A stretch of 64,000 nucleotides of DNA from Taklimakanibacter deserti (lineage in GTDB: Bacteria; Pseudomonadota; Alphaproteobacteria; Rhizobiales; Aestuariivirgaceae). Location of the stretch: positions 62,001 to 126,000 of the forward strand of contig QORU01000005.1 in the NCBI GenBank assembly GCA_003574785.1. Reading direction: 5' to 3'. The notes beneath the pieces were generated by a model. It ran no database searches. It was given only the letters and a program-made list of their open reading frames with translations, and was not told the origin of the DNA. The translations under genes were made by a program, and so were the position numbers. Numbering within the stretch: position 1 is the stretch's first letter; each line of letters begins with the position of its first letter. Below, one piece after another: positions 28,327 to 36,837 of this stretch.

Positions 28327-29165
28327 GCGCCACGGTCTGGTTCAACGGGAAGATCGTCAAGGACGCGCTCTCTGTCGATCCGGCGGACCGCGGATTGCTG
28401 CTGGGCGACGGGATATTCGAGACGCTTGCCGTCTTCAACCGCACCGCCGTCTGGCTCGATGATCATCTCGACCGGATGATGGCGGGCGCCATAACGCTCG
28501 GCCTGCCGCCCGACCGTCTCATCGTCGCGGATGGAGTGGCGCAAGTGCTGGAGCATGCCCCGGCTCCGCACGGCATTTTGCGCATCACCTTGACGCGAGG
28601 GCCGGGCCTGCGTGGTCTCGCGGCAGAAACGCGTCAACCGAGCCTTCTGATCGCGCACGCGCCCTGGACGAGCGACATGCTCTTCACCCCGGCTATGCTC
28701 TCGACCTCCTCGATCAGACGCAACGAGACATCCCCCGCCTCACGGCTCAAGACGCTCTCTTATATCGACAACATCATCGCGGCGCGCGAGGCCGCCGCCA
28801 TCCATTGCGATGATGCGCTTTTTCTCAATCATCAGGGTCTTGTCGCCTCGACCACGATTGCCAATATTTTCATCCTGCGCGACGGCTGGATCGCGACACC
28901 GCGGACCAGCGACGGCGTGCTCGCCGGCATTACGCGCAGAAAGCTCCTCGAGCTTCCGCGAGCCGAGGAACGGCCGGTGACGCCGGCAGAACTGTTGAGT
29001 GCCGATGCCGTCTTTCTCACCAACAGCCTGCGTCTGATCCGTCCGGTCCATTCCCTCGATGGCCAGCCGCTCGGCCGCGATGACGTAGCGCTTGCCGGCT
29101 ACTTCGACACGCTCTGCCTCAGGATTGCCGAAGAATCGGGTGTCGATCCACGGGCGGTGGATTGA
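28323..29165 (+). CDS. pabC: Aminodeoxychorismate lyase-like PLP enzyme (class IV aminotransferase fold)
   Basis: PabC releases pyruvate from aminodeoxychorismate to give PABA. The 280-residue protein begins with GTG overlapping the pabA stop (GTGA). It has the fold-type IV start MSATVWFNGKIVKDALSVDP and DRGLLLGDGIFETL. The PLP-binding lysine is K143 in SRLKTLSYIDN. The segment normally reading V-x-E-x-x-x-(A)N-(L/I)F is here GLVASTTIANIF, so the Glu that usually contacts the PLP pyridine nitrogen appears to be Ser176. Operon position supports PabC; a different class IV aminotransferase activity is the alternative. Confidence 0.83.
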   Translation: MSATVWFNGKIVKDALSVDPADRGLLLGDGIFETLAVFNRTAVWLDDHLDRMMAGAITLGLPPDRLIVADGVAQVLEHAPAPHGILRITLTRGPGLRGLAAETRQPSLLIAHAPWTSDMLFTPAMLSTSSIRRNETSPASRLKTLSYIDNIIAAREAAAIHCDDALFLNHQGLVASTTIANIFILRDGWIATPRTSDGVLAGITRRKLLELPRAEERPVTPAELLSADAVFLTNSLRLIRPVHSLDGQPLGRDDVALAGYFDTLCLRIAEESGVDPRAVD

Positions 29166-29226
29166 CCTTGTCAGGCCATGGCCCGGGGATTAGGTTCCCA
29201 GCAACAAGCGCAAGGATGAGGCCGTC

Positions 29227-29877
29227 ATGAAATTCTTCGTCGATACCGCCGAAATCAAGGATATCAAGGAACTCGCCGCCACCGGCCTTCTCGATGGCGT
29301 GACCACCAACCCCTCCCTCGTTGCCAAATCCGGCCGCGATTTCAAGGAAGTAATCGCCGAGATCTGCAATGCGGTCGAAGGCCCGGTCTCGGCCGAGGTG
29401 ACGGCGCTCGAAGCCGACGCCATGATCGAGGAGGGCAGGAAGCTCGCCAAGATCGCCAAGAATGTCGCGGTCAAGGTGCCCCTCACCTTGGACGGGCTCA
29501 AGGCTTGCCGCACGCTGACCCAGGCCGGCACGATGGTGAATGTGACGCTGTGCTTCAGCGCCAACCAGGCGCTGCTCGCCGCCAAATCCGGCGCCACCTT
29601 CATCTCGCCCTTCATCGGCCGCCTCGACGACATCAATATCGACGGCATGGAGCTCATCCGCGAGATCCGCCAGATCTACGACAATTACGATTACACCACC
29701 GAGATCCTGGCCGCTTCGATCCGCAGCGCCAATCACGTGAAGGAAGCGGCTCTCGCCGGCGCCGATGTGGCGACTGTGCCGCCGGCGGTGCTGAAAGGCC
29801 TGGTCAAGCACCCGCTGACCGACAAAGGTATCGAGTCCTTCCTTGCCGACTGGAAGAAGACCGGCCAGAAGATTTGA
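29227..29877 (+). CDS. Transaldolase/fructose-6-phosphate aldolase (TalC/FSA type)
   Basis: A 216-residue class I (Schiff-base) aldolase of the short transaldolase family. Motifs are [17 protein letters not shown], the [10 protein letters not shown] strand, the catalytic lysine in [12 protein letters not shown] (about residue 85), [27 protein letters not shown] (shortened here as [12 protein letters not shown] plus [11 protein letters not shown]), and [14 protein letters not shown]. Family members act either as transaldolases of the pentose-phosphate pathway or as F6P aldolases. An AAGGATGAGG lies before ATG 29227. It sits alone between pabC and xerC, consistent with a housekeeping transaldolase. 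Confidence 0.9.
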   Translation: MKFFVDTAEIKDIKELAATGLLDGVTTNPSLVAKSGRDFKEVIAEICNAVEGPVSAEVTALEADAMIEEGRKLAKIAKNVAVKVPLTLDGLKACRTLTQAGTMVNVTLCFSANQALLAAKSGATFISPFIGRLDDINIDGMELIREIRQIYDNYDYTTEILAASIRSANHVKEAALAGADVATVPPAVLKGLVKHPLTDKGIESFLADWKKTGQKI

Positions 29878-29912
29878 ACTTTCGATCAACCATTCGGCTA
29901 TAGTCTCCGCCT

Positions 29913-30860
29913 ATGGCCGAAGCACCCGATCTCGAGCTCTTCCATGCCGCGCCGGAAACGGCCAAGACGGTCGCGGCATGGCTTGCCTATTTCAAGACCG
30001 AGCGGCGCTCGTCCGACCACACGCTCGCCGCCTATGGCCGGGACATCGGCCAGTTCATGGCCTTCCTTGCCGATCATCTGGGTGGCGCGCCGACGCTCAC
30101 CGATCTGGCAAGCCTCACGCCGTCCGACTTCCGCGCCTTCCTCGCACGCCGGCGCAATAAGGGGAGCGGCAGCCGCACGCTCGCCCGCCAGCTTTCCGCC
30201 ATCCGCAGCTACTTCCGCTTCCTCGAGCGGCGCAAGATCCTGAGCAATGCCGCCTTGAGCGTGCTGCGCGCGCCCAAGATCCCGCATGCCGTGCCGAAGC
30301 CCGTCACGCCCGCAGCGGCCCGCGAGCTGATCAAGGCCGACACGCTGAGCAGCGAGGAGACACCGGCCTGGGTGCTCGCCCGCGATGCCGCCGTGCTCAC
30401 ATTGCTCTATGGCTGCGGCCTGCGCATTTCCGAAGCGTTGGGCCTGACGCCGCAGGCGGTGAACCACGATCCCTTGACCATCATCGGCAAGGGCGGCAAG
30501 GCGCGCATCGTGCCGGTCTTGCCGGTGGCGCGTCAGGCGATCGAGCGCTATCTCGATCTTTGCCCCTTGGCGCTCGATTCACGCGCGCCGATGTTCCGGG
30601 GCGTGAAAGGCGGCCCGCTCAATGCCCGCAACATCCAGCTCCTGATCGCCCGGTTGCGCGGCGCGCTCGGGCTTCCCGAAAGCGCCACGCCGCACGCCTT
30701 GCGTCATTCCTTCGCCAGCCACCTCCTCGCCGGCGGCGCCGATCTGCGCACCATACAGGAGCTTCTCGGCCATTCCTCGCTTTCGACCACGCAGGTCTAT
30801 ACCGAGGTCGACACCTCGCATCTCCTCGCGCAATATGCCAAGGCGCATCCCAGGGCATGA
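29913..30860 (+). CDS. xerC: Tyrosine recombinase XerC
   Basis: XerC, with XerD, resolves chromosome dimers at dif during cell division. The 315-residue protein has an N-terminal SAM-like core-binding domain (VAAWLAYFKTERRSSDHTLA) and a catalytic domain. The first Arg lies in LLYGCGLRISEALGL, the Lys in IIGKGGKARIVPV, HxLR in TPHALRHSFASHLLAGG, a late His in LLGHSSLSTTQVY, and the Tyr nucleophile in that same VYTEVD segment. Its final 55 bp (30806-30860) are repeated at 31880-31934. The stop overlaps the start of the TraB/GumN gene. Confidence 0.94.
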   Translation: MAEAPDLELFHAAPETAKTVAAWLAYFKTERRSSDHTLAAYGRDIGQFMAFLADHLGGAPTLTDLASLTPSDFRAFLARRRNKGSGSRTLARQLSAIRSYFRFLERRKILSNAALSVLRAPKIPHAVPKPVTPAAARELIKADTLSSEETPAWVLARDAAVLTLLYGCGLRISEALGLTPQAVNHDPLTIIGKGGKARIVPVLPVARQAIERYLDLCPLALDSRAPMFRGVKGGPLNARNIQLLIARLRGALGLPESATPHALRHSFASHLLAGGADLRTIQELLGHSSLSTTQVYTEVDTSHLLAQYAKAHPRA

Positions 30861-31867
30861 TGCTCACGCGTATTCTGATTGCAACGACGGCCTTCTTCGG
30901 TTTCGCGGGCTTGGCGCTGGCGGGCGAACCGCCGGAATGTTCGGGCAAGGACATTTTGCCGGATCTTGTAGTTTCGGCCCCCAAGCTCGCCGACAGGCTG
31001 GCATCGGCCGAACGGACCATTCCCAATGGGCAGGCGATTCTTTGGCGGATCACAGACAAGAGCGGGAAGGCCGCCCCATCTTATTTATTTGGCACGTTTC
31101 CTGTCACGAGCACCAAGATACACGCCTTGCCGGCCGAGGCGCGCAACGCGATTGAGCGCGCCAGTGTTGTCGCCCTGCAATTGAGAGAGATCGTCGAACC
31201 CAATGCATTCAGACTCGCTTTCGCTCGCCATTCCCGCTTGATGATGATGCCGAACGGCAGGAATATGTGGGATCTTATCCCCGACGTAGATGAAGGCTTT
31301 ATAAGGTCGGCGCCCCAGATAACACCGGATCAGATAGCGGGGATGAGCGCCGTCCAGCCTTGGGTGCTGACATACTCTTTGGCCTTTCCGATGTGCGAGC
31401 TCGAGAGGCTGCGGGTCGACTTACCGACTCTCGATCGGTCAATCGGGCAGATGGCCCTGGCGCGAAAGATCCCTCTGGTTGGGCTGGAGAGGGTCGAGGA
31501 AATGATGGCGGCATTCGCCAGCGAGCCGCTTGATAGCCAGGCCCGATATCTCGTCGCCACTGCAAAGTTTGGCGACCGGCTTGCTGACTGGATGGAAACC
31601 CACGAACAGCTCTATCTGGCGCGCAGAATATCGAGCCTCCGGGTTCTTTCGACACAGGGCTTCCCGACTGATCGACCCGATCCGGCAAGACTGGCCTTCT
31701 TCGAAGAGCTCCTGAACCAGCGCAATCGAAGCACGGTGGAGCGTGCGCTCCCACTCATTGTCAAAGGCAATGCCTTCATTGTCGTGAGCACAATGCGTCT
31801 GCCGGGCGACCAAGGTCTGGTGGAACTTTTCCGCAAAGCGGGCTACGAGGTAACACCGGTCAATTGA
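30857..31867 (+). CDS. TraB/GumN family exported protein
   Basis: A 336-residue protein with a signal peptide (ILIATTAFFGFAGLALAG, about residues 5-22) and a TraB/GumN domain of the erythromycin-esterase/Tiki-like protease fold, often of unknown role in bacteria. The family GT-motif is present as SYLFGTFPVTSTKIH, where the usual histidine after GT is not conserved. The C-terminal LVELFRKAGYEVTPVN is the usual family ending. The start ATGATG overlaps the xerC stop. Base composition is visibly poorer in G+C than its neighbours and the gene is bracketed by two copies of the xerC 3' end, so it was probably acquired. Confidence 0.83.
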   Translation: MMLTRILIATTAFFGFAGLALAGEPPECSGKDILPDLVVSAPKLADRLASAERTIPNGQAILWRITDKSGKAAPSYLFGTFPVTSTKIHALPAEARNAIERASVVALQLREIVEPNAFRLAFARHSRLMMMPNGRNMWDLIPDVDEGFIRSAPQITPDQIAGMSAVQPWVLTYSLAFPMCELERLRVDLPTLDRSIGQMALARKIPLVGLERVEEMMAAFASEPLDSQARYLVATAKFGDRLADWMETHEQLYLARRISSLRVLSTQGFPTDRPDPARLAFFEELLNQRNRSTVERALPLIVKGNAFIVVSTMRLPGDQGLVELFRKAGYEVTPVN

Positions 31868-31879
31868 TCTGTCCATAAT

Positions 31880-31934
31880 GGTCGACACCTCGCATCTCCT
31901 CGCGCAATGTGCCAAGGCGCATCCTCGCGCCTGA
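31880..31934 (+). pseudogene. Duplicate of the xerC 3' end
   Basis: These 55 bases match the last 55 bases of xerC (30806-30860) at about 50 positions and end in the same TGA. In frame they read VDTSHLLAQCAKAHPRA against VDTSHLLAQYAKAHPRA. The differences in the last codons (CCT CGC GCC versus CCC AGG GCA) are synonymous, showing both copies evolved as coding sequence. One copy is therefore likely a displaced original terminus. The pair directly flanks the TraB/GumN gene. Confidence 0.85.
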
Positions 31935-31940
31935 CTTTGG

Positions 31941-32471
31941 CTAGTATCGCTGCGTATAGCGAAAGACGAGATCGCCCTCGTCCTGCTTTTGCGCGGAAGG
32001 GTCCAGGACGCCGCCCAAACGCTTCGCGACGGCGACTGAACGGATATTGTTCGGGTCGACATAGCTGACAAGGGTGGTCACTTTGAGCTCGCTGAACGCC
32101 CAGCCCAGCAGGGCTCCGGCAGCTTCCGTTATGTATCCGTTGCCTTCATATTCTTCGTAAACCTGCCAGCCGAGCTCACGTTCGGGAAAAAGCGGACCGT
32201 GATTTATCTCGACCTGGCCGACGCATGCTCCAGTTGAACGAAGTTCAACCGACAAGCCGCCATGGCCGGCCAGATGCCAAAGAGCAACTTCATGACAGAA
32301 CAGACCCCAGGCAGCTGCCGTGTCGAAAGGCCCGCCCATATATTCCGAACGCGAAGAGGCCATCAACTTCGCATATTCGGCAAAGTCATCAAGAACGATA
32401 GGACGCAGCCTGAGTCGCTCGGTTGTAAGCGTGGGAGCAGTACCCGGAATCGGAAGTTGATGTGTTGCCAT
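31941..32471 (-). CDS. GNAT family N-acetyltransferase (RimJ/RimL-like)
   Basis: A 176-residue acetyltransferase resembling the RimJ/RimL branch: TERLRLRPIVLDDFAEYAKL at the N-terminus, GQVEINHGPLFPERELGW, the acetyl-CoA loop EEYEGNGYITEAAGALLGWA, and the C-terminal YVDPNNIRSVAVAKRLGG. ATG 32471 is chosen from family alignment; the upstream frame runs into unrelated sequence. It lies in inverse orientation between the xerC-tail copy and a GumN-like gene remnant, so it appears to have replaced the body of a second GumN-like gene. Base composition is again lower in G+C. Substrate unknown. Confidence 0.85.
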   Translation of the reverse strand: MATHQLPIPGTAPTLTTERLRLRPIVLDDFAEYAKLMASSRSEYMGGPFDTAAAWGLFCHEVALWHLAGHGGLSVELRSTGACVGQVEINHGPLFPERELGWQVYEEYEGNGYITEAAGALLGWAFSELKVTTLVSYVDPNNIRSVAVAKRLGGVLDPSAQKQDEGDLVFRYTQRY

Positions 32472-32478
32472 ACCTATT

Positions 32479-32534
32479 ACCAATGTCTTGTGGAGCTTTT
32501 CCGCGCGGCAGGCTACGAAAGTAATGGACGTCAA
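32479..32534 (+). pseudogene. 3' remnant of a second TraB/GumN-like gene
   Basis: This stretch aligns with the end of the intact TraB/GumN gene (31809-31863) at roughly 80 percent of positions with one gap. In frame it reads QCLVELFRAAGYE against QGLVELFRKAGYE. Nothing else of the gene remains; the GNAT gene begins 7 bp upstream. It overlaps the 5' end of the longest possible reading frame of the next oxidoreductase gene. Confidence 0.75.
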
Positions 32535-32547
32535 CCAATCTCCCACT

Positions 32548-33879
32548 ATGCCCGTCACACCCGATCCCGTCTATTCCGATACCGAATTGCCGAAACAGAC
32601 AGCGGTCGCCGTCATCGGCGGCGGCATCATCGGCACGGCGACGGCGCTCGAGCTCGCCGAGCGCGGCGTCGATGTGACGCTGATCGAGAAAGGCGTCATC
32701 GCCGGCGAGCAATCGAGCCGCAATTGGGGCTGGTGCCGGCAGGCGAATCGCGACATCCGAGAGATTCCGCTGATCCTGGTGGCGCTCAATGCCTGGCGCG
32801 GCATGAATGAGCGCATCGGCGCCGAGACCGGCTTCCGCCAATGCGGCATCATCTATCTCTGCGAGACCGATGAAGAATTGGCGACACGAGAGAAGTGGTA
32901 TGAGAAGAACGCGCGCCCGTTCAATCTCGCGACCCGCATCGTCTCGGGCGCGGAGGCAGCCGAGCTCCAGCCCGGCTCCACTCGACGGTGGAAAGGCGCA
33001 CTCTTCTCGTTTGCCGACGGCCGTGCCGAGCCGTTCATGGCCGCACCCGCCATCGCCCATGGTGCGCGCAAGAAGGGCGCCAAGATCCTCACCCAATGCG
33101 CCGTGCGCGGAGTTGAAACCTCTGCCGGCAGGATATCGGCCGTCGTCACCGAGAAGGGCCGCATCGCCTGCGACACGGTCGTGCTCGCGGGCGGCGCCTG
33201 GTCGCGCCGCTTCCTCGGCAATCTCGACATCCCCTTCCCGCAATTGAGCGTGGTCAATTCGGTGATGCGCTCGAAGCCCATCGAGACACCGCTCGAACGC
33301 TCCTGCTCGGCCGGCAAATTCTCGCTCCGCAGGCGCCATGATGGTGGCTACACGATCGCCCACCGGCATCTGTCGGTCGCCGATATCGTGCCCGATTCCT
33401 TCCGCCTGTTCCGCGAATTCCTGCCCGCGCTCAAGGTCGACTGGAGCGGCTTGCGCCTGAGGTTAGGCCAGCGCTTCCTCGACGAGGCCCGGCTCAAGCG
33501 CCGTTGGGCGCTCGATGAGAGGTCGCCCTTCGAAGAAGTGCGCATCCTCGATCCCGAGCCCGTCATCTCGATCCTCAATGAGGCGGCGGCGAGCCTCAAG
33601 GACTATTTCCCCGTCTTCCGCGACATGGAGATCGCCGATCGTTGGGCCGGCGTCATCGATGCGACGCCCGATGCGGTGCCGGTAATGTCGCCGATCGCGA
33701 AATTGCCGGGACTCTTCCTGGCTTCGGGCTTCTCCGGCCATGGTTTTGGGCTCGGTCCCGGCGCCGGCAAGCTCACGGCCGATCTCGTCACCGGCTCGAC
33801 GCCTTGCGTCGACCCGGAGCCCTTCCGCTATTCGCGCTATTTCGACGGCACCAACCCGCAGCCGACGACGGGGTTGTAG
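32548..33879 (+). CDS. NAD/FAD-dependent oxidoreductase of the DAO/DadA family
   Basis: A 443-residue flavoprotein of the D-amino-acid oxidase superfamily. It has the FAD-binding AVAVIGGGIIGTATALELAE, ADP-ribose contact TLIEKGVIAGEQSSRNWGWC, TVVLAGGAWSRRFLGNL, and the C-terminal LFLASGFSGHGFGLGPGAGK. The family oxidises D-amino acids, glycine or related amines, feeding electrons to the respiratory chain or oxygen. The start is uncertain: ATG 32548 (MPVTPDPVYS) best fits the family, while an in-frame ATG at 32524 lies inside the GumN remnant. If the latter is used, the N-terminus was altered by the rearrangement next door. Confidence 0.88.
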   Translation: MPVTPDPVYSDTELPKQTAVAVIGGGIIGTATALELAERGVDVTLIEKGVIAGEQSSRNWGWCRQANRDIREIPLILVALNAWRGMNERIGAETGFRQCGIIYLCETDEELATREKWYEKNARPFNLATRIVSGAEAAELQPGSTRRWKGALFSFADGRAEPFMAAPAIAHGARKKGAKILTQCAVRGVETSAGRISAVVTEKGRIACDTVVLAGGAWSRRFLGNLDIPFPQLSVVNSVMRSKPIETPLERSCSAGKFSLRRRHDGGYTIAHRHLSVADIVPDSFRLFREFLPALKVDWSGLRLRLGQRFLDEARLKRRWALDERSPFEEVRILDPEPVISILNEAAASLKDYFPVFRDMEIADRWAGVIDATPDAVPVMSPIAKLPGLFLASGFSGHGFGLGPGAGKLTADLVTGSTPCVDPEPFRYSRYFDGTNPQPTTGL

Positions 33880-34114
33880 AGGATCGCGCCGGCGCCCCGC
33901 CTGGATACAGGGTAAATACAGGGAAAATCGCGAAAATGCGCCTCCGAGGCCCGGGGATTCTGTGGAATAGCCCAATGATTCCTATGGCCTGCGGTGAAAA
34001 ATGGCCGCCCATGGAGCAGGGAAACACCGAGGCGATTTACGAGTATATCGCTCTTCCCGCGGCGCACACTCTCTCATCCGTCACCCCGACGAAATTAGTA
34101 GCGAACGACTTGCC
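33880..34114. other. Non-coding gap with an 11-bp-spaced ATACAGGG direct repeat
   Basis: A 235 bp stretch between convergent genes. ATACAGGG occurs at 33905-33912 and 33916-33923, followed by short A-tracts (GGGAAAATCGCGAAAATGC). No open frame resembles a protein and no clear hairpin with T-run is present. It could be the degraded edge of a dispersed repeat. Confidence 0.4.
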
Positions 34115-35506
34115 TTACGAATGGATCGCGCGGCCCGCGACGGCGAGTGCCGCTTCCTTCACGGCTTCGGCGAGTGTCGGATGGGCATGGCAGGTGCGCG
34201 CCAGGTCTTCGGCCGAACCGCCGAACTCCATCAGCACCGCCACTTCATGGATGAGCTCGCCCGCTTGCGGGCCCAAAATATGGGCGCCCAATACGCGGTC
34301 GGTCTTGGCATCGGCGAGGATCTTCACGAAGCCGTCGGTCGTCTGATTGGCCTTGGCGCGGCCATTGGCGAGGAACAGGAATTTGCCGGCCTTGTAGTCG
34401 ATGCCCTCGGCCTTGAGCTCTTCCTCGGTCTTGCCGACCGCCGCGATCTCGGGCGAGGTGTAGACGACGCTCGGTATGACGTCATAGTTCACGTGACCGG
34501 CTTGCCCTGCGAGCAATTCCGCCAGCGCGACGCCTTCGTCCTCGCCCTTATGCGCCAGCATGGGGCCGCGAATGACATCGCCGATCGCATAGATACCGGG
34601 CACATTCGTTTCGAAATGCGCTCCCACCTCGATGCGGCCCTTGGCGTCGCGCTTGACACCCGCCTCCTCGAGGCCGAGGCCGTTCGTGTAAGGCACGCGC
34701 CCGATGGCGAGAAGGACCGTATCGGCCTCGATCGTCTCAGCTGTGCCGCCCGCCGCCGGCTCGACGGTGAGCTTGACCTTGGTCTTCCCCTTCTCCGCTC
34801 CCGTTACCTTGCTCGCGAGCTTGAAGGCGACACCTTGCTTGGTGAGGAGGCGCTGGAAATTCTTGGCCGTCTCGAGATCCATGCCGGGCAGGATGCGGTC
34901 GAGATATTCGATCACCGTGACCTTGGCGCCGAGCCTCGACCAGACCGAGCCGAGCTCGAGCCCGATCACGCCGGCGCCGATCACCACGAGATTTTCCGGC
35001 ACCTTCTCGAGCATGAGCGCACCGGTCGAGGACACGATCTGCTTTTCGTCGATCTCGACGCCCTTGAGGCCGGCGACATCGGAGCCCGTCGCGATGACGA
35101 TGGTCTTCGTCTCGACGATATCCTTGCCGTCGACCTGGATCTTGCCGGGGCCCAAGATCTTCGCGGTGCCGCGGATCGGCGTGATCTTGTTCTTCTTGAA
35201 CAGGAAGTCGATGCCCTTGGTGTTGCCGTCGATCGCCTCCTGCTTGAATTTCAGCATCTGGCCGAGATCGAGCGAGGGTGTCACGCCGATGCCCATCTTG
35301 GCGAAGGAATGCCTGGCCTCGGCGAACAGCTCGGACGCATGCAGCAGCGCCTTGGACGGGATGCAGCCGATATTGAGGCAGGTGCCGCCATGGGTGGCGC
35401 GTTTCTCAATCACCGCCACTTTCATGCCGAGCTGGGCGGCGCGGATGGCGCACACATAGCCCGCAGGTCCGGTGCCGATGATGGTGATGTCGAAGGGGTC
35501 AGCCAT
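34115..35506 (-). CDS. lpdA: Dihydrolipoyl dehydrogenase (E3)
   Basis: E3 reoxidises the dihydrolipoyl groups of the 2-oxoglutarate dehydrogenase complex with NAD+. The 463-residue protein has the FAD motif [17 protein letters not shown], the redox-active disulfide [16 protein letters not shown], the NAD-binding [20 protein letters not shown], the second FAD motif [20 protein letters not shown], and the C-terminal His-Glu dyad in [19 protein letters not shown] 35506 starts at [11 protein letters not shown]. It is the last gene of the TCA operon, 60 bp after sucB with an intercistronic hairpin between. Confidence 0.96.
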   Translation of the reverse strand: MADPFDITIIGTGPAGYVCAIRAAQLGMKVAVIEKRATHGGTCLNIGCIPSKALLHASELFAEARHSFAKMGIGVTPSLDLGQMLKFKQEAIDGNTKGIDFLFKKNKITPIRGTAKILGPGKIQVDGKDIVETKTIVIATGSDVAGLKGVEIDEKQIVSSTGALMLEKVPENLVVIGAGVIGLELGSVWSRLGAKVTVIEYLDRILPGMDLETAKNFQRLLTKQGVAFKLASKVTGAEKGKTKVKLTVEPAAGGTAETIEADTVLLAIGRVPYTNGLGLEEAGVKRDAKGRIEVGAHFETNVPGIYAIGDVIRGPMLAHKGEDEGVALAELLAGQAGHVNYDVIPSVVYTSPEIAAVGKTEEELKAEGIDYKAGKFLFLANGRAKANQTTDGFVKILADAKTDRVLGAHILGPQAGELIHEVAVLMEFGGSAEDLARTCHAHPTLAEAVKEAALAVAGRAIHS

Positions 35507-35530
35507 TTCAGAATGCCTCACTGGGACTGG

Positions 35531-35553
35531 ATGGCCGCCTCAAGGGCGGCCAT
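35531..35553 (-). other. Intercistronic hairpin between sucB and lpdA
   Basis: A perfect 9 bp inverted repeat, ATGGCCGCC (35531-35539) and GGCGGCCAT (35545-35553), with a 5 base loop. No T-run follows on the transcribed strand, so it looks more like an mRNA stability or processing element than a terminator. Confidence 0.55.
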
Positions 35554-35566
35554 GGAGGTCAGCGGA

Positions 35567-36814
35567 TTAAAGATCGAGCAGCGAGCGCTGCGGGTCCTCG
35601 AGACCTTCCTTGACACGCACCAGGAAGGTGACGGCTTCCTTGCCGTCGACGATGCGGTGATCATAGGAGAGGGCGAGATACATCATCGGGCGGATCACCA
35701 CTTGGCCGCCCATCGCCATCGGCCGTTCCTGGATCTTGTGCATGCCGAGGATGCCCGATTGCGGCGCGTTGAGGATCGGCGTCGACATCAACGAACCATA
35801 GACGCCGCCATTCGAGATGGTGAAGGTGCCGCCCTGCATCTCGGCGATCTGCAACTGCCCGTCGCGCGCCCTCTTGCCGAAGTCGTTGATCGTCTTTTCG
35901 ATCTGGGCGAAGGACAGCCGGTCGGCATCGCGCACCACCGGGACGACGAGACCTTTCTCGGTGCCGACCGCGACGCCGATGTGATAGTAGTTCTTGTAGA
36001 CGATGTCATCGCCGTCGATCTCGGCATTGACGGCGGGGATCTCCTTCAGCGCATGGACGACCGCCTTCACGAAGAAGCTCATGAAGCCGAGCTTAACGCC
36101 ATGCTTCTTCTCGAACAGTTCCTTGTATTGATTGCGCAGCGCCATGACATCGGTCATGTCCACCTCGTTGAAGGTGGTAAGCATCGCGGCGGTATTCTGC
36201 GCGTCCTTGAGGCGGCGCGCGATCGTCAGGCGGAGCCTCGACATGCGTACGCGCTCCTCGCGCTCGGCATCGGCCTGGGGCGACGGAGCCCTGGGCGCCG
36301 AAGGCTGCGGCGGTGCCACCGGCGGCAACTGGATCGCGGGCGGCGGCGCAGGCTTCGCAACCTCCGCCAGCACATCGCCCTTGGTGAGACGGCCATCCTT
36401 GCCGGTGCCGGCAATGGCGCCGGGATCGAGCCTGTTCTCCTCGACGATCTTGCGCACTGCCGGCGACAAAGGCTTGGCCTCGCCGCTTACGGGCTGAGCC
36501 TGAGGCTCGGCCACTTTCTTCGGTTCTTCGGCTTTCGCAAGTCTCGCCTCGGCCTTGGGCGCGACGGCAGCGGCAGCACCCTCCTCGATCGCGCCGAGCA
36601 ACGCGCCGACATTCACGGTCTGGCCGGGCTGAGCCGCGACGGACGACAGGACGCCCGAGGCCGGCGCCGGCACTTCCACCGTCACCTTGTCGGTCTCGAG
36701 CTCGACCAGCGGCTCATCCGCCTTCACCGCATCGCCTTGCGTCTTGAACCATTTGCCGATCGTCGCCTCGGTGACCGATTCACCGAGCTGCGGGACGCGG
36801 ATTTCCTTTGCCAT
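35567..36814 (-). CDS. sucB: 2-oxoglutarate dehydrogenase E2 (dihydrolipoyllysine-residue succinyltransferase)
   Basis: E2 core of the 2-oxoglutarate dehydrogenase complex, 415 residues. The single lipoyl domain has the lipoylated lysine K43 in [13 protein letters not shown] proline/alanine linker and the peripheral subunit-binding domain ([20 protein letters not shown] followed by [12 protein letters not shown]) lead to the catalytic domain ending with the active-site [17 protein letters not shown] 36814 is set by the lipoyl-domain start [13 protein letters not shown]. It is 23 bp after sucA. Also called odhB in rhizobia. Confidence 0.96.
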   Translation of the reverse strand: MAKEIRVPQLGESVTEATIGKWFKTQGDAVKADEPLVELETDKVTVEVPAPASGVLSSVAAQPGQTVNVGALLGAIEEGAAAAVAPKAEARLAKAEEPKKVAEPQAQPVSGEAKPLSPAVRKIVEENRLDPGAIAGTGKDGRLTKGDVLAEVAKPAPPPAIQLPPVAPPQPSAPRAPSPQADAEREERVRMSRLRLTIARRLKDAQNTAAMLTTFNEVDMTDVMALRNQYKELFEKKHGVKLGFMSFFVKAVVHALKEIPAVNAEIDGDDIVYKNYYHIGVAVGTEKGLVVPVVRDADRLSFAQIEKTINDFGKRARDGQLQIAEMQGGTFTISNGGVYGSLMSTPILNAPQSGILGMHKIQERPMAMGGQVVIRPMMYLALSYDHRIVDGKEAVTFLVRVKEGLEDPQRSLLDL

Positions 36815-36837
36815 GGCCTGTCCTGTTTTTCCCGTCG

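Noticed and set aside
30806..31934. A classical integrative element with its own integrase using the xerC 3' end as attachment site
   Set aside because: Only one cargo gene lies between the repeats and no integrase or excisionase is present. I report the duplication but not an active element.
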